Positions 16,706 to 25,413 of a stretch of 64,000 nucleotides of DNA are shown here, one piece after another. Source of the DNA: Chelatococcus caeni (GTDB lineage: Bacteria; Pseudomonadota; Alphaproteobacteria; Rhizobiales; Beijerinckiaceae). Where the stretch lies: the NCBI RefSeq assembly GCF_014196925.1, contig NZ_JACIEN010000007.1, forward strand, positions 124,001 to 188,000, given 5' to 3'. Made by a program: the position numbers and the translations under genes. How positions within the stretch are numbered: position 1 is the stretch's first letter; every line of letters begins with the position of its first letter. The notes under the pieces are model-generated. The model was not told the DNA's origin and made no database searches. It saw only the letters and a program-made list of their open reading frames with translations.

Positions 16706-16792
16706 CGCCCCGGCAGATCAAGCCGGCGGCCGGCGCTATCGACGAGCCGCTCGCCGGGAACGATCGGCGCGCAAATGACCTGACACCCCGTG

Positions 16793-17278
16793 CTACGTCG
16801 CTTCTCCCACAGCGGCTTCGAGGGCGGCGATGTCGATCTTCCGCATCGTCATCATCGCTTCCATCGCGCGCTTGGCCTTGGCCCGGTCCGAGCTCGTGGT
16901 CAGCTCCATCAGCCGCTTCGGCGTGATCTGCCAGGAGAAGCCCCACCGGTCTCTGCACCAGCCGCAGGCGCTCTCGGCGCCGCCATTCCCGACGATCGTG
17001 TTCCAGTAGCGATCGGTTTCTTCCTGATCCTCGGTCAGGACCATGAAGCTGATGGCTTCGTTTGCCTTGAAATTCGGGCCGCCGTTCAGGCCCAGGAACG
17101 GCCGCCCCAGCACCGTGAACTCGACGGTCAGCTCATTGCCTTCGCGGCCGCCGGGATAATCGGCCGCCGCCGCATTGACGCGACCGACGCGGCTGTCAGG
17201 AAAAGTAGCCGCGTAGAATTCCGCCGCCTTGAGTGCTTCGCCATAGTCGAACCACAGACAGGTCACGAGTTTGCTCAT
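16793..17278 (-). CDS. VOC-superfamily protein, PhnB/3-demethylubiquinone-methyltransferase-like
   Basis: 161 residues. The opening [27 protein letters not shown] and the later [26 protein letters not shown] match the single-domain glyoxalase-fold family PF06983 (older name 3-demethylubiquinone-9 3-methyltransferase). [19 protein letters not shown] gives the end of the fold. Such proteins are small metal-site or ligand-binding proteins of uncertain reaction; the methyltransferase name is historical and not shown here. AAGGAG precedes the start. An open frame just upstream ends with an ATGA overlap at its start. Confidence 0.85.
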   Translation of the reverse strand: MSKLVTCLWFDYGEALKAAEFYAATFPDSRVGRVNAAAADYPGGREGNELTVEFTVLGRPFLGLNGGPNFKANEAISFMVLTEDQEETDRYWNTIVGNGGAESACGWCRDRWGFSWQITPKRLMELTTSSDRAKAKRAMEAMMTMRKIDIAALEAAVGEAT

Positions 17279-17705
17279 CTCTCATCTCCTTGCTTCGCCT
17301 CGCGGAAAGCCGGCAGCCAGACGAAGGACAGCGGGAACGGTCCATGGAAGATCTCGACCGTTCCTGACCAGTCCCTCGAAGCCGTTCGTCGCGGCGTCGC
17401 CCGGCCATCGAGGGTCGCCTCCCTCGCCCGAACCGGCCGGCGCATGGGATCGGCAGCATCGACCAGCAGCGTAATTCGTCCGAATGATCCGCGCGGGAGA
17501 GGACTGCGATCGCAATCAGGATAGTCGTAGAATCCTTCCGCCGCCTCATTTGCGCGGAACTTGGCAGAATTCTCTGTGTTTTTGTCATTATTGCCAGCCA
17601 GCTCGCTCGCTAGGGTGCTTGAAGCAGCGGCTGTCGTGCCAGCTCCGATAGCAGAATGGCTTGCGAGACTGCATGTCGAGGTCCCTGAAAAGCGGTTCTG
17701 GTGCC
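17279..17705. other. 427-bp stretch with one doubtful minus-strand ORF
   Basis: No recognised gene. A minus-strand reading ending at 17275 overlaps the VOC start by ATGA, and its last 55 residues (including TVEIFHGPFPLSFVWLPAF) look protein-like, but its upstream part is low-complexity and no good ribosome-binding site is seen. It could be a small unknown gene coupled to the VOC gene or a remnant. Confidence 0.3.
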
Positions 17706-18188
17706 ATGTCTGCCTTCTCCCTGCTGGCGCTTCTCCTGGTGGCGGTGACAATGGGCCTCGCCCTGGCTCATGCACTCGAATTCCCTGGAAAAACCCGCCT
17801 GGACGAGCCCACCTATCGCGCGGTCCAGGCGATCTACTATCCCGGATTTACGATCGGCGGTCTGATCGGCGAGTTCGGGGGCATGCTTGCCCTCGCCGTC
17901 CTGCTCTTCCTGACGCCGGCCGCCACCGAGCGCTTCTGGTGGATCGCTGCAGCGCTCGGTTTCCTGCTGGCAGCTCACGCCGTCTACTGGGCCGTTACCC
18001 ACCCTGTGAACAATGCCTGGCTGAAGGACACGCAGCTTGTCGGCGCGGGCAAGCTGTTCTTCGGACTCTTCGCCTCGCCCGATGCAGACTGGCGGCAGAT
18101 GCGCGACATCTGGGAATGGTCGCATGTCGCACGTGCCTGCCTCGCCACGCTCGCCTTTCTGTCGATGGCCCTGGCGATCATGCGCTAG
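17706..18188 (+). CDS. DUF1772-like four-helix membrane protein
   Basis: 160 residues from ATG 17706, the point where the first membrane helix starts (SAFSLLALLLVAVTMGLALAH, shortened). Four hydrophobic helices are visible: near residues 3-23, 44-75, 80-100 and 138-158. The motif HALEFPGKTRLDEPTYRAVQ after TM1 and the YYPGF sequence match the DUF1772/anthrone-oxygenase-like family. It sits in the inner membrane; the function is not known. It is a single gene that converges on the small secreted protein at 18218. Confidence 0.7.
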   Translation: MSAFSLLALLLVAVTMGLALAHALEFPGKTRLDEPTYRAVQAIYYPGFTIGGLIGEFGGMLALAVLLFLTPAATERFWWIAAALGFLLAAHAVYWAVTHPVNNAWLKDTQLVGAGKLFFGLFASPDADWRQMRDIWEWSHVARACLATLAFLSMALAIMR

Positions 18189-18217
18189 GCAAGCCATTCG
18201 TTCTGGCCGGGCCCCGA

Positions 18218-18505
18218 TTACTCGCGCTCGACACAGAATGACGCCAGCACTTCGAGCACGGGCGTGTAAGCGATCGTGTCCTTCTCGGGGTCGCCTGTGA
18301 CGCGATCGATATGGCGAGCGGGGCCAATGAAAGCCAGCCGGCGGGTGTCCCCGGGTCTCACTAGATAGCCGAACGTTTCCTGCTCGGGTGCCGTCGATCG
18401 GGCGCCGATGTATATCGGAGCGCCCTTTGACGCATCGGCCATCGCGGAACTGGACATGACCGTGATGCCGGCGGCTACGATGGTCGCGAATGCTTCCTTC
18501 ATCAT
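18218..18505 (-). CDS. Small secreted hypothetical protein
   Basis: 95 residues from ATG 18505, preferred over ATG 18517 because AGG lies 6 bases before it. The N-terminus is a signal peptide (MKEAFATIVAAGITVMSSSAMA). The mature part of about 70 residues has no membrane segment and one Cys. I do not recognise the family; a periplasmic location is inferred. Confidence 0.6.
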   Translation of the reverse strand: MMKEAFATIVAAGITVMSSSAMADASKGAPIYIGARSTAPEQETFGYLVRPGDTRRLAFIGPARHIDRVTGDPEKDTIAYTPVLEVLASFCVERE

Positions 18506-18651
18506 GGCCAACCTCATGCGTTGTTAGGAACGGATTCGGACGGCTGTCGTCGTCCGCCCGACCGTCGACAAAGGTCCGCCATCCGCCATGGCCCGTCCTG
18601 AAATCCCTCCGAAATGATCCCGAAGTTTTCCCGAAAGCGGTATGATGGCCT

Positions 18652-20775
18652 ATGGCGTCTCAGCGCTTCTCGTTCGGTCCCTTTCTGCTCGATACAGGGC
18701 GCGGTGTTCTGCTGGAGCGCGGCGTTCCCGTTTCCCTGGGAAGGAAACCGCTGGCGCTGCTCCGGGCTCTCGCTGAAGCGCGTGGGCAGGTGGTGACCAA
18801 GTCCGCCTTGATGGACGCGGCATGGCCGAATAGCTGCGTGGAGGAGAGCAACCTCACGGTCCAGATCGCCGCACTGCGGAAGCGGCTTGGTGAGGAATGG
18901 ATCGCGACCTTCCCGAGGGTCGGCTATCGGTTCGCCGGTCCGCTTGCGGTTGAGGAAGGCGAGGTTGCGAGCACGCCTGCTCGGCCGGCGGATATTGAGC
19001 CGGACCTCTCCGCTTCACCGGGCGCGCAAATAGCCGCTGCGATTGCCGGGCCCGCGCCCATGGACCGTATGCCGACCGAGCCGGCTGTCGCCCGACATAC
19101 GATCGCCCCGGCCAGCACCATTCCGCGGCGGTGGCAATGGCGAGCGACCGCTGCGGCAATGGCCTTGGCCATGCTTTTTATGGTGGCCGGCACGGCGGGC
19201 TGGCTTCGCCCGTGGAGCCAGGATTTCGAGCCGCGCTTGCCACTGCCCGACAAGCCCTCAATCGCCGTCCTTCCGTTCACGAACCTGACCCTGGACCGGA
19301 CCGACGACTATTTCAGCGACGGAATTGTCGACGACCTGATCACGGACTTGTCCCGGGTCTCTGGTCTGTTCGTCATCGCCCGCAACTCGACCTTTGCGTA
19401 CAAGGACAAGCCGGTCGAAATTCGGGACGTCGCGCAGGAGCTCGGCGTGCGCTATGTGCTGCAGGGCAGCATTCAGCGCGCGGGCGACCAGGTTCGCGTC
19501 AACGTCCACCTTGTCGATGCTGCGACCGGCGGTCAGCAGTGGGCCGAGCGATATAGCGCTCCCGTCGCCGATATCTTTGCCTTGCAGGACAAGGTGACCC
19601 GCGCCGTCGTCAGCGTCTTGTCGCTGCGGCTGACCGACGCCGAACGCACCACCTTGCATCGGGCGGAAACCGGCGTGCCTGAGGCATACGACGCATTCCT
19701 GCAGGGCTGGAACCACTACAGGCGGACGACCCCCGAGGGTTATGCGGCGGCAGTTCCCTACTTCGAGCGGGCGATCGAGTTGGACCCCGACTATGGGCGT
19801 GCATACGCCGCGCTCGCGCTCGTCTACGCACAGGCCGCCAATGCGCTCTGGAGCTACAGACTGGGCATTCCGGCCAGCGAATCCCTGGCTCGCGCCAGGC
19901 GGTACCTTCTGGAGGCGCAGAAGCGCCCAACGGCTCTGGCGCATCAGGTGGCGGCAACCCTGCTGCAGATGAACTGGAAGCACGCGCGGGCGCTCGAGGA
20001 AATCCAGCAAGCAATTGCACTCGACCCGGGAGAGCCTTGGAACTATGCGGTCATGTCGTTGATACTGACGTCGGCCGGTCGACCGCGCGACGCGGTTCCG
20101 CATATGCGGACGGCCATGCGGCTCGACCCTCATTCTCCGCCCTATTTCTGGTTCGTGCTTGGGCTGGTGCAGTTCAGCCTGGACGATTTCGCGGGAGCCG
20201 CGACGTCTCTGGAGCGCGTCGTCGAATATAGCCCCGATGCGGAGTGCCTGCTGCTGCTGGCGGCCGCTTATGCGCATCTCGGCCGCGGACAGGACGCAAG
20301 GTCTGCGCTGTCTCGTTTCAACGATATCAGGCTGAGGCGCGGCGGCGTTCCAGTCACCATCGCCACAGCGGTCAGCTTCGACTACACCGCCTTCGGGGAT
20401 CGCGAGCGCCTCAAAGAGGGCCTGGCTCTGGCCGGTGTGCCGAAGTCTCTGGACGAACTCGCCAAGAACAGGCTGCCGCCCGCTGCAGTGCGCGACCTTT
20501 TCCTCGGTCACAGATTGCACGGACGCTCGCTCGCGACCGGCGAGGAACGTGCCGCGTCGATCACGGCGGAAGGCATCGCCACATTGTCCGGCGACTGGGG
20601 CACGATCATCAACGGCAAGGTCGAGATCGACGACGATGCGGTTTGTTACGTCTGGTCAGAGGGCGTGAGGTTTTGCGGGACCGTGGTCCACAACCCGGGC
20701 GGAACGAAAGCCGCGGAAAATGAGCTGATATGGATCGACGCGCGCGGAGCATTTGCGTTCTCGCAGGCAGACTGA
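18652..20775 (+). CDS. Membrane-anchored winged-helix regulator with TolB-like and TPR domains (CadC-like)
   Basis: 707 residues. Residues 1-95 form an OmpR/ToxR-type winged helix (LGRKPLALLRALAEARGQVV, with LTVQIAALRKRLG and TFPRVGYRF). A proline-rich linker follows, then one membrane helix (AAAMALAMLFMVAGTAGWL, about 170-188). The outer part starts with the TolB-amino-terminal-like module KPSIAVLPFTNLT...YFSDGIVDDLITDLS (about 202-330), seen in many adenylate-cyclase/CadC-like proteins. TPR helices fill about 345-560 (YFERAIELDPDYGRAYAALA is one unit). The end is an unassigned beta-rich domain. It would read a signal across the membrane and act directly on DNA. It has no adjacent effector gene, so the target is unclear. 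Confidence 0.88.
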   Translation: MASQRFSFGPFLLDTGRGVLLERGVPVSLGRKPLALLRALAEARGQVVTKSALMDAAWPNSCVEESNLTVQIAALRKRLGEEWIATFPRVGYRFAGPLAVEEGEVASTPARPADIEPDLSASPGAQIAAAIAGPAPMDRMPTEPAVARHTIAPASTIPRRWQWRATAAAMALAMLFMVAGTAGWLRPWSQDFEPRLPLPDKPSIAVLPFTNLTLDRTDDYFSDGIVDDLITDLSRVSGLFVIARNSTFAYKDKPVEIRDVAQELGVRYVLQGSIQRAGDQVRVNVHLVDAATGGQQWAERYSAPVADIFALQDKVTRAVVSVLSLRLTDAERTTLHRAETGVPEAYDAFLQGWNHYRRTTPEGYAAAVPYFERAIELDPDYGRAYAALALVYAQAANALWSYRLGIPASESLARARRYLLEAQKRPTALAHQVAATLLQMNWKHARALEEIQQAIALDPGEPWNYAVMSLILTSAGRPRDAVPHMRTAMRLDPHSPPYFWFVLGLVQFSLDDFAGAATSLERVVEYSPDAECLLLLAAAYAHLGRGQDARSALSRFNDIRLRRGGVPVTIATAVSFDYTAFGDRERLKEGLALAGVPKSLDELAKNRLPPAAVRDLFLGHRLHGRSLATGEERAASITAEGIATLSGDWGTIINGKVEIDDDAVCYVWSEGVRFCGTVVHNPGGTKAAENELIWIDARGAFAFSQAD

Positions 20776-20842
20776 GGACGTGGTCCGCGGCGGATCGTCG
20801 GGGGTATGAGGGCCGCCGTCTGCCTCAAGCACCAGAAATCGC

Positions 20843-20873
20843 GATTGCCGGGTCCTGGTGGGGCCCGGCAATC
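20843..20873. terminator. Bidirectional terminator between converging genes
   Basis: A perfect 10-bp stem, GATTGCCGGG (20843-20852) with CCCGGCAATC (20864-20873), around an 11-nt loop, between the ends of the TPR regulator and the DUF899 gene. Confidence 0.6.
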
Positions 20874-20924
20874 ACCTCATTTCTCCCTTGCTAGCCTGTC
20901 ATCGGCCACTGCTCTCCAGGACGG

Positions 20925-21617
20925 CTACGCGTAGCGATCGTGCCGGCGCACCCAGTCCATTCCCGCGACTTCATTGCGGCCCTTCGGAGCGAGGTCGAGC
21001 ATATTATAGGTGCCCATCATCACCTCGACGCCGCGCCCATAGGTGGAGTAGGTGCGGAAGACCTCACCCGCCTCATTCTTGTAGAAGGCAGTGACGCCGG
21101 GCCATTCCTCGCCAGTTTCCCGCCATTCGCCGAAGTTGTAGTCGATATGGCCGGTGGCGACCTCCTCGGGTGTGAAACTGACGCGGAAATCGTAGTTGAA
21201 GTCGTTGCCGAAGGACGACACCCATTTGAACTGCCAGCCCATGCGCCTGCGATAGCGCTCGATGTCGGCCAGCGGCGCGCGCGAGACGGCGATCATGGTG
21301 ACGTCGTGATTTGCCAGATGCACGTTCATGCCGTCAGTGTGGTCGGCCATGAAGGAGCAGCTCGGGCAGCCTTCCTTCCACCCCGGCGCGAACATGAAAT
21401 GCTGCACCAGAAGCTGCGACCGGCCGTCAAAGAGATCGGCCAGCGTGCGCGGGCCATCCGGCGTGTCGAACACGTATTCCTTGTCGATGCGCATCCACGG
21501 CAGGGCGAGCCGCTGTCGGGCGACCTTGTCGCGAAGACGCGTGAGTTCCTTCTCCGCTTTCAGGAGGTCCCGGCGGGCGGTCAGCCAGTCTTCGCGTGAA
21601 ACAACGGCGTGTTGCAT
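20925..21617 (-). CDS. DUF899 thioredoxin-like protein
   Basis: 230 residues from ATG 21617 (MQHAVVSREDW), the usual family start. DUF899 features are the N-terminal helix ARRDLLKAEKELTRLRD, the segment DKEYVFDTPDGPRTLADLF and the active-site-like loop GWKEGCPSCSFMADH in a thioredoxin-like fold. Two cysteines in a CPSC arrangement could be redox active. Family members are often called thioredoxin-family or dithiol-disulfide-like proteins; the substrate is unknown. It is preceded directly by a small membrane protein gene on the same strand (stop at 21620), so the two form an operon. Confidence 0.85.
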   Translation of the reverse strand: MQHAVVSREDWLTARRDLLKAEKELTRLRDKVARQRLALPWMRIDKEYVFDTPDGPRTLADLFDGRSQLLVQHFMFAPGWKEGCPSCSFMADHTDGMNVHLANHDVTMIAVSRAPLADIERYRRRMGWQFKWVSSFGNDFNYDFRVSFTPEEVATGHIDYNFGEWRETGEEWPGVTAFYKNEAGEVFRTYSTYGRGVEVMMGTYNMLDLAPKGRNEVAGMDWVRRHDRYA

Positions 21618-21619
21618 TG

Positions 21620-21913
21620 TCAGTCTCCTTCGGTTTGGGTGACGGGGGTGCCGGAGCGTTGCGAACGGGCGCAAAGGAGCTTCAGCCACGGCGACAGGTG
21701 AAAGACGCTCATCAGCAGGTACATCAGCGCCATGTCGTTGATCGCCACAAAGGCCGAGGCGGCGGAGCACATCGCCATGCCCGGCGAGCCGATGGCGGAC
21801 ATCGAGGCCATCAGCGCGAAGGTCGGGGCAGCCGCGAGCCCGAGCCGGCCGGCGATATCGACCGCCCGCCCGGGCCGTGGAACAATCTTCCCTGTTGCTG
21901 CAAACATCATCAT
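21620..21913 (-). CDS. Small membrane protein upstream of DUF899 gene
   Basis: 97 residues with two or three hydrophobic segments (LGLAAAPTFALMASMSAIG; FVAINDMALMYLLMSVFHLSP). Its stop is 3 bases before the DUF899 start, which implies co-transcription. I do not recognise a family. The region SPWLKLLCAR at the C-terminus is amphipathic. It probably sits in the inner membrane. Confidence 0.55.
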   Translation of the reverse strand: MMMFAATGKIVPRPGRAVDIAGRLGLAAAPTFALMASMSAIGSPGMAMCSAASAFVAINDMALMYLLMSVFHLSPWLKLLCARSQRSGTPVTQTEGD

Positions 21914-22015
21914 TTCCGGCCCTCTCGTCGAATTCGCCGTTTCCGACGGTTGCGATAGGAAGACGCTATCGCGGGCGAAGGGCCGGGTGAGAGTTACAAG
22001 TGTGACGGGATTTCG

Positions 22016-23236
22016 ATGGACTCGCTGATCACGGCCGCGGCACGCGCCCTCTCGGCCGGCGACGCGCTCGCCGCGTTGAAGAGGGTCGCATTGCGCGATG
22101 ATCCTCCGGCGCTGGCGCTACGCGGCATCGCGATGGCGCAGCTCGGCGACCTCACGCGCGCCAGGGAACTCCTGCGGCGCGCGGGCCGTACCTTCGGCCC
22201 GAAAGAGCCCGTGGCCCGCGCGCGTTGCATCGTCGCCGAAGCCGAAATCGCGCTCGTATCGCGTGATCTGGGCCGGCCCCTGCAAACGCTCGATGCAGCG
22301 CGGGCGGTGCTCGCAGCGTCGGGTGACCGAACGAACGCCGCGCACGCCGGCTATCTCGAAGCCCGGCGCCTTCTCCTGATCGGCCGCCTCGATGAGGCCG
22401 AAGAGGTGCTCGGCGAGGTCGACGTCGACATTCTGCCGCGCGCGTCGCGCGTCGGGCGCGAACTGGTGATGGCGGGCATAGCCATCCGGCGCATCAGGAC
22501 AGGGCCGGCAAGAGCCGCCCTGGAACGGGCCCGGCGGGCAGCGGACATCGCACGCATTCCCGCGCTCGCGGCCGAGGTCGACCAGGCGGCGCGAACCTTC
22601 GAGGCGCCGGCCGCGCGTTGCATCACGCGAGACGGAGCGCGGTTGCTCCATCTCGACGAGGTCGAAACGCTATTGGCCTCGGATGCGCTGCTTGTGGACG
22701 CCTGCCGAAATGTCGTGCGTGCAGGCACGATGGTCCTTCCGCTGGCTACCCGCCCGGTGCTGCTCGCCCTCGTCCGCGCTCTTGCGGAGAGGTGGCCGGA
22801 GGTTGTACCGCGCGAAACGCTTCTCGAACGTGTGTTCCGGGCGCGGCATGCCGACGAGACACAGCGTGCGCGGCTGCGTGTCGAAATCGCCCGGCTGCGT
22901 GAGGCGATCAAGCCTCTGGCGGCCCTGAGCGCGACCAAACAAGGGTTTGTCCTGCAGCCTCACGCGGCAGGTGATGTTGCCGTGCTGGCGCCGCCCGTCG
23001 AAGGCAACCATGCCGAAGTGCTCGCCTTGCTCGGCGACGGCGAAGCCTGGTCCAGCTCCGCTTTGGCGCTGGCGCTCGGCGTGAGCCCGCGTACGGTGCA
23101 GCGGGCGCTCGAAGAACTTGCCCAGGACAACAAGGTCGAGGCCTTCGGGCGCGGGCGGGCCTGCCGCTGGATCGCGTCGCGCGTGCCGGGATTCCCGACA
23201 AGCTTGTTGCTCCCCGTCGCGGGAATTTCCGGTTAG
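22016..23236 (+). CDS. Transcriptional regulator with TPR-like N-terminus and winged-helix domains
   Basis: 406 residues. The N-terminal half (1-200) is Ala/Arg/Leu-rich helical repeats resembling TPR. The middle (about 250-330) resembles the trans_reg_C winged helix (RPVLLALVRALAERWPEVVPRETLLERVF...RLRVEIARLREAI), where RETLLERVF matches the DNA-binding helices of OmpR-like effectors. A second HTH lies at about 345-390 (SSSALALALGVSPRTVQRALEEL). It is a soluble cytoplasmic DNA-binding protein. It ends 9 bp before a beta-propeller gene on the same strand, so they form an operon; the pairing of this regulator type with a small propeller protein suggests a shared but unknown role. Confidence 0.75.
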   Translation: MDSLITAAARALSAGDALAALKRVALRDDPPALALRGIAMAQLGDLTRARELLRRAGRTFGPKEPVARARCIVAEAEIALVSRDLGRPLQTLDAARAVLAASGDRTNAAHAGYLEARRLLLIGRLDEAEEVLGEVDVDILPRASRVGRELVMAGIAIRRIRTGPARAALERARRAADIARIPALAAEVDQAARTFEAPAARCITRDGARLLHLDEVETLLASDALLVDACRNVVRAGTMVLPLATRPVLLALVRALAERWPEVVPRETLLERVFRARHADETQRARLRVEIARLREAIKPLAALSATKQGFVLQPHAAGDVAVLAPPVEGNHAEVLALLGDGEAWSSSALALALGVSPRTVQRALEELAQDNKVEAFGRGRACRWIASRVPGFPTSLLLPVAGISG

Positions 23237-23245
23237 GATCGGCCC

Positions 23246-23896
23246 ATGAGACATTCGGCAGCCGAAATCATCCGGGAATATGGGCCCTTTCCCGATATCG
23301 ATGACGTCGCCGGCGTCAGCTTCGATGGCCATCAGGTCTGGTTCGCCACCGGCGACAGGCTGAATGCTCTTGATCCCGAAAGCGGAGAAGTCTCACGATC
23401 GCTCGACATCGCGGCCGATGCCGGGACCGCCTTCGACGGCGAGCACCTGTTCCAGATTGCCGATGCCGTGATCCGCAAGATCGATCCCAAGACCGGCGAG
23501 GTGATCGCCACGATACCGGCGCCCGGCAATGGCGGGGATTCGGGTCTTGCCTGGGCAGAGGGCTCGCTCTGGGTCGGGCAGCATCGCGGCCGCAAGATCC
23601 ATCAGGTGGATCCCGAGACAGGAAAAGTGCTGCGCACGATCGAGTCCGATCGATTTGTCACCGGCGTCACATGGGTCGACGGCGAGCTTTGGCACGGCAC
23701 ATGGGAAGACAGCCAGAGCGAGGTCCGCCGCATCGATCCCGAGACGGGTGAAGTGCTCGAGCGGCTGGACATGCCCCCGGGGACCGGCGTTTCAGGGCTG
23801 GAATCCGACGGCGGCGACCGCTTTTTCTGCGGCGGCGGAAACAGCGGGAAAGTGAGAGTCGTTCGCAGGCCCAGGCGGAGCCTTGAGGGGGCGTAA
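23246..23896 (+). CDS. Small beta-propeller protein (glutamine cyclotransferase/Vgb-like)
   Basis: 216 residues built from five or so blades, each with a DPETGEV or DPKTGEV turn (for instance DPESGEV, DPKTGEV, DPETGKV, DPETGEV). Blade strands such as GVSFDGHQVWFA and GLAWAEGSLWVG are typical of the glutamine-cyclotransferase/virginiamycin-lyase-like fold. There is no signal peptide, so it should be cytoplasmic. It is directly behind the regulator gene (9-bp gap). A catalytic residue set for a known reaction is not evident, so the activity stays open. Confidence 0.75.
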   Translation: MRHSAAEIIREYGPFPDIDDVAGVSFDGHQVWFATGDRLNALDPESGEVSRSLDIAADAGTAFDGEHLFQIADAVIRKIDPKTGEVIATIPAPGNGGDSGLAWAEGSLWVGQHRGRKIHQVDPETGKVLRTIESDRFVTGVTWVDGELWHGTWEDSQSEVRRIDPETGEVLERLDMPPGTGVSGLESDGGDRFFCGGGNSGKVRVVRRPRRSLEGA

Positions 23897-24227
23897 GATC
23901 GCGGCCGTCGAAGCGAGCCAGGACCTGGCGGAACGCGCTCCAAGTCGACCATTCAAGTTATGCCGCCGGATCTCAAGGAACAAGGTCCGGGAGCGGCAAG
24001 CGGCGGTTGAGCTGCTTGGCCCGCTCATCAGCGCGCGCAGTTCCGCGGCCATATCGGCGATCAGTCGCCGCATCCGTCCAGGCGATATCGCAGCATTCGG
24101 CACTTCGTGCGCAGCCATCGGTCATCGGACACCCTCGATCGCCTGGCGCGGAACCAAACGGGATGAGGCCCGTTACAGGACCCATGCCGCCACGCGTCCC
24201 CGGTGAAGCACATGGAAGGGAAAAGAC
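23897..24227. other. Intergenic stretch without a supported gene
   Basis: About 330 bp. Short frames exist on both strands but none has a ribosome-binding site, a domain or a natural amino-acid pattern. It may hold the promoter of the PPC-domain gene, whose ribosome-binding signal GGGAAAAG is just before 24228. Confidence 0.4.
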
Positions 24228-24680
24228 ATGCAGACGCGCTTGCTTAATGAACAGGCCGGTTTGCGCACCATCCTCGCCGTCTTGAAAACCGGCGAGGAGG
24301 TGATGCAGAGCCTGCGGGGTCTGGCAGAGGCTGAAAAACTCTCAGCGGCACAGCTGACGGCACTTGGTGCCTTCAGAAGCGCTGAACTCTCCTTCTTCGA
24401 ATGGGAGACGAAGGAATACCTGCCGATCCCGGTCGAGGAGCAGAGCGAGGTGGCGGCCATGGTCGGCAACATTGCGCTCGACAGCGAGCGTTCGCCCGTC
24501 CTCCACATCCACGCGGTGCTGGGCAAGAGGGACGGTACCGCCGTCGCGGGGCATCTCGCGCGCGCCGAGGTTAGGCCCACCCTGGAAGTGGTGATCACCG
24601 AGACCCCCGTCCACCTGCATCGGGTGAAGGATGAGGAGAGCGGACTTCCGCTGATCAGAACCGCCGAAGGCAGCGCGTGA
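24228..24680 (+). CDS. PPC/DUF296 domain protein
   Basis: 150 residues, one PPC (DUF296) domain, the fold of plant AT-hook proteins and bacterial relatives that form trimers with a metal site. Key marks are the start LKTGEEVMQSLRGLAEAEKL, the strand VLHIHAVLGKRDGTAVAGHL with the conserved histidines of the metal site, and ARAEVRPTLEVVI. In bacteria these are short single-domain proteins; neither DNA binding nor an enzyme reaction is established. It stands alone, with its own promoter region upstream. Confidence 0.88.
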   Translation: MQTRLLNEQAGLRTILAVLKTGEEVMQSLRGLAEAEKLSAAQLTALGAFRSAELSFFEWETKEYLPIPVEEQSEVAAMVGNIALDSERSPVLHIHAVLGKRDGTAVAGHLARAEVRPTLEVVITETPVHLHRVKDEESGLPLIRTAEGSA

Positions 24681-24795
24681 CGATCGAACCGTACCGCCGG
24701 GCGGCCACCGCATCAGGCTGAGTCACGCCTCGGATCCATGACTCCCCTTTCCGTCGGCGATTACACCCTCATGGGTGACCGCGGAATGGCCGTGC

Positions 24796-25023
24796 TTATC
24801 GAGGCCGAGGGCCCGGGGTCGCGGCGAGCGTTTTCCGGTATTCCGCGACGGGAAGACCACCGACTCCCCAATCTTCCAGCGCGACCTCCTCGATGACGAC
24901 GAAGGTGGTTGCCGGGTCCTTGTCCAACACGTTCATCAGAAGGTCGGTCACGCCCTTGACGAGCTCGGCCTTCTGTTCCGGCGTTGCGCCTTCGCGCGTG
25001 ATCTTGATGTTCACATACGGCAT
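24796..25023 (-). CDS. 4-oxalocrotonate tautomerase family enzyme
   Basis: 75 residues beginning MPYVNIKITREG. After Met removal Pro1 is the catalytic base, as in 4-OT enzymes. The sequence TPEQKAELVKGVTDLLMNVL and the C-terminal VALEDWGVGGLPV fit the small-subunit tautomerase fold that assembles as a hexamer. Arg residues expected for substrate carboxylates lie near positions 11 and 63. It sits 12 bp behind a SnoaL-like gene and a GST gene on the same strand, so a degradative or detoxifying operon is likely. The exact substrate is unknown. Confidence 0.9.
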   Translation of the reverse strand: MPYVNIKITREGATPEQKAELVKGVTDLLMNVLDKDPATTFVVIEEVALEDWGVGGLPVAEYRKTLAATPGPRPR

Positions 25024-25035
25024 GTCGCTCGCTTC

Positions 25036-25413
25036 CTATGGCTGGCGTTCGATGATCTGAAAGACCTTGGCGATGATCCGCCATCGGCCGTCCGTGCGCA
25101 CCAAGGTGAGGAAATCGACGAAATCGCGCTGGCCTATCGAGCAGCGCACACGGGCGAACGCGGTATTTTCGCCGGCCAGATCGATGGCGTCGATATGATC
25201 GCCCCGCACTTCGTTGCGGGAGGCGGGCGACTGGCGCGCGGCGACGATAGGCACATAGTCTTCCATCGTGCGATAGAGCAGCGGCGTCTCGTCAGCGGTG
25301 GCGTAGATCGCCCTAGGATGAAAGGCGCTCTGAAGCTTGTCGACGTCGCAGAAATAGAGTGCGTCGAAATAGTCCTGAAGGACTGCGCAGATGTCGTTCA
25401 AGGCCTGGGTCAT
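25036..25413 (-). CDS. SnoaL/lumazine-binding-like (NTF2 fold) protein
   Basis: 125 residues with the NTF2-like pattern: an N-terminal helix pair (DICAVLQDYFDALYFCDVDKLQSAFHPRA, shortened: YFDALYFCDVDKLQSAF), then four antiparallel strands (FARVRCSIGQRDFVDFLTLV; GRWRIIAKVFQ). This matches the putative lumazine-binding family PF12893. Such proteins bind small ligands or act as isomerases/hydratases. It overlaps the GST gene by 4 bases (ATGA) and precedes the tautomerase, forming a three-gene operon. Confidence 0.82.
   Translation of the reverse strand: MTQALNDICAVLQDYFDALYFCDVDKLQSAFHPRAIYATADETPLLYRTMEDYVPIVAARQSPASRNEVRGDHIDAIDLAGENTAFARVRCSIGQRDFVDFLTLVRTDGRWRIIAKVFQIIERQP

Noticed and set aside
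23883-24206. Short frames on both strands between the propeller gene and the PPC-domain gene
   Set aside because: No ribosome-binding sites, no domains and unnatural residue composition.
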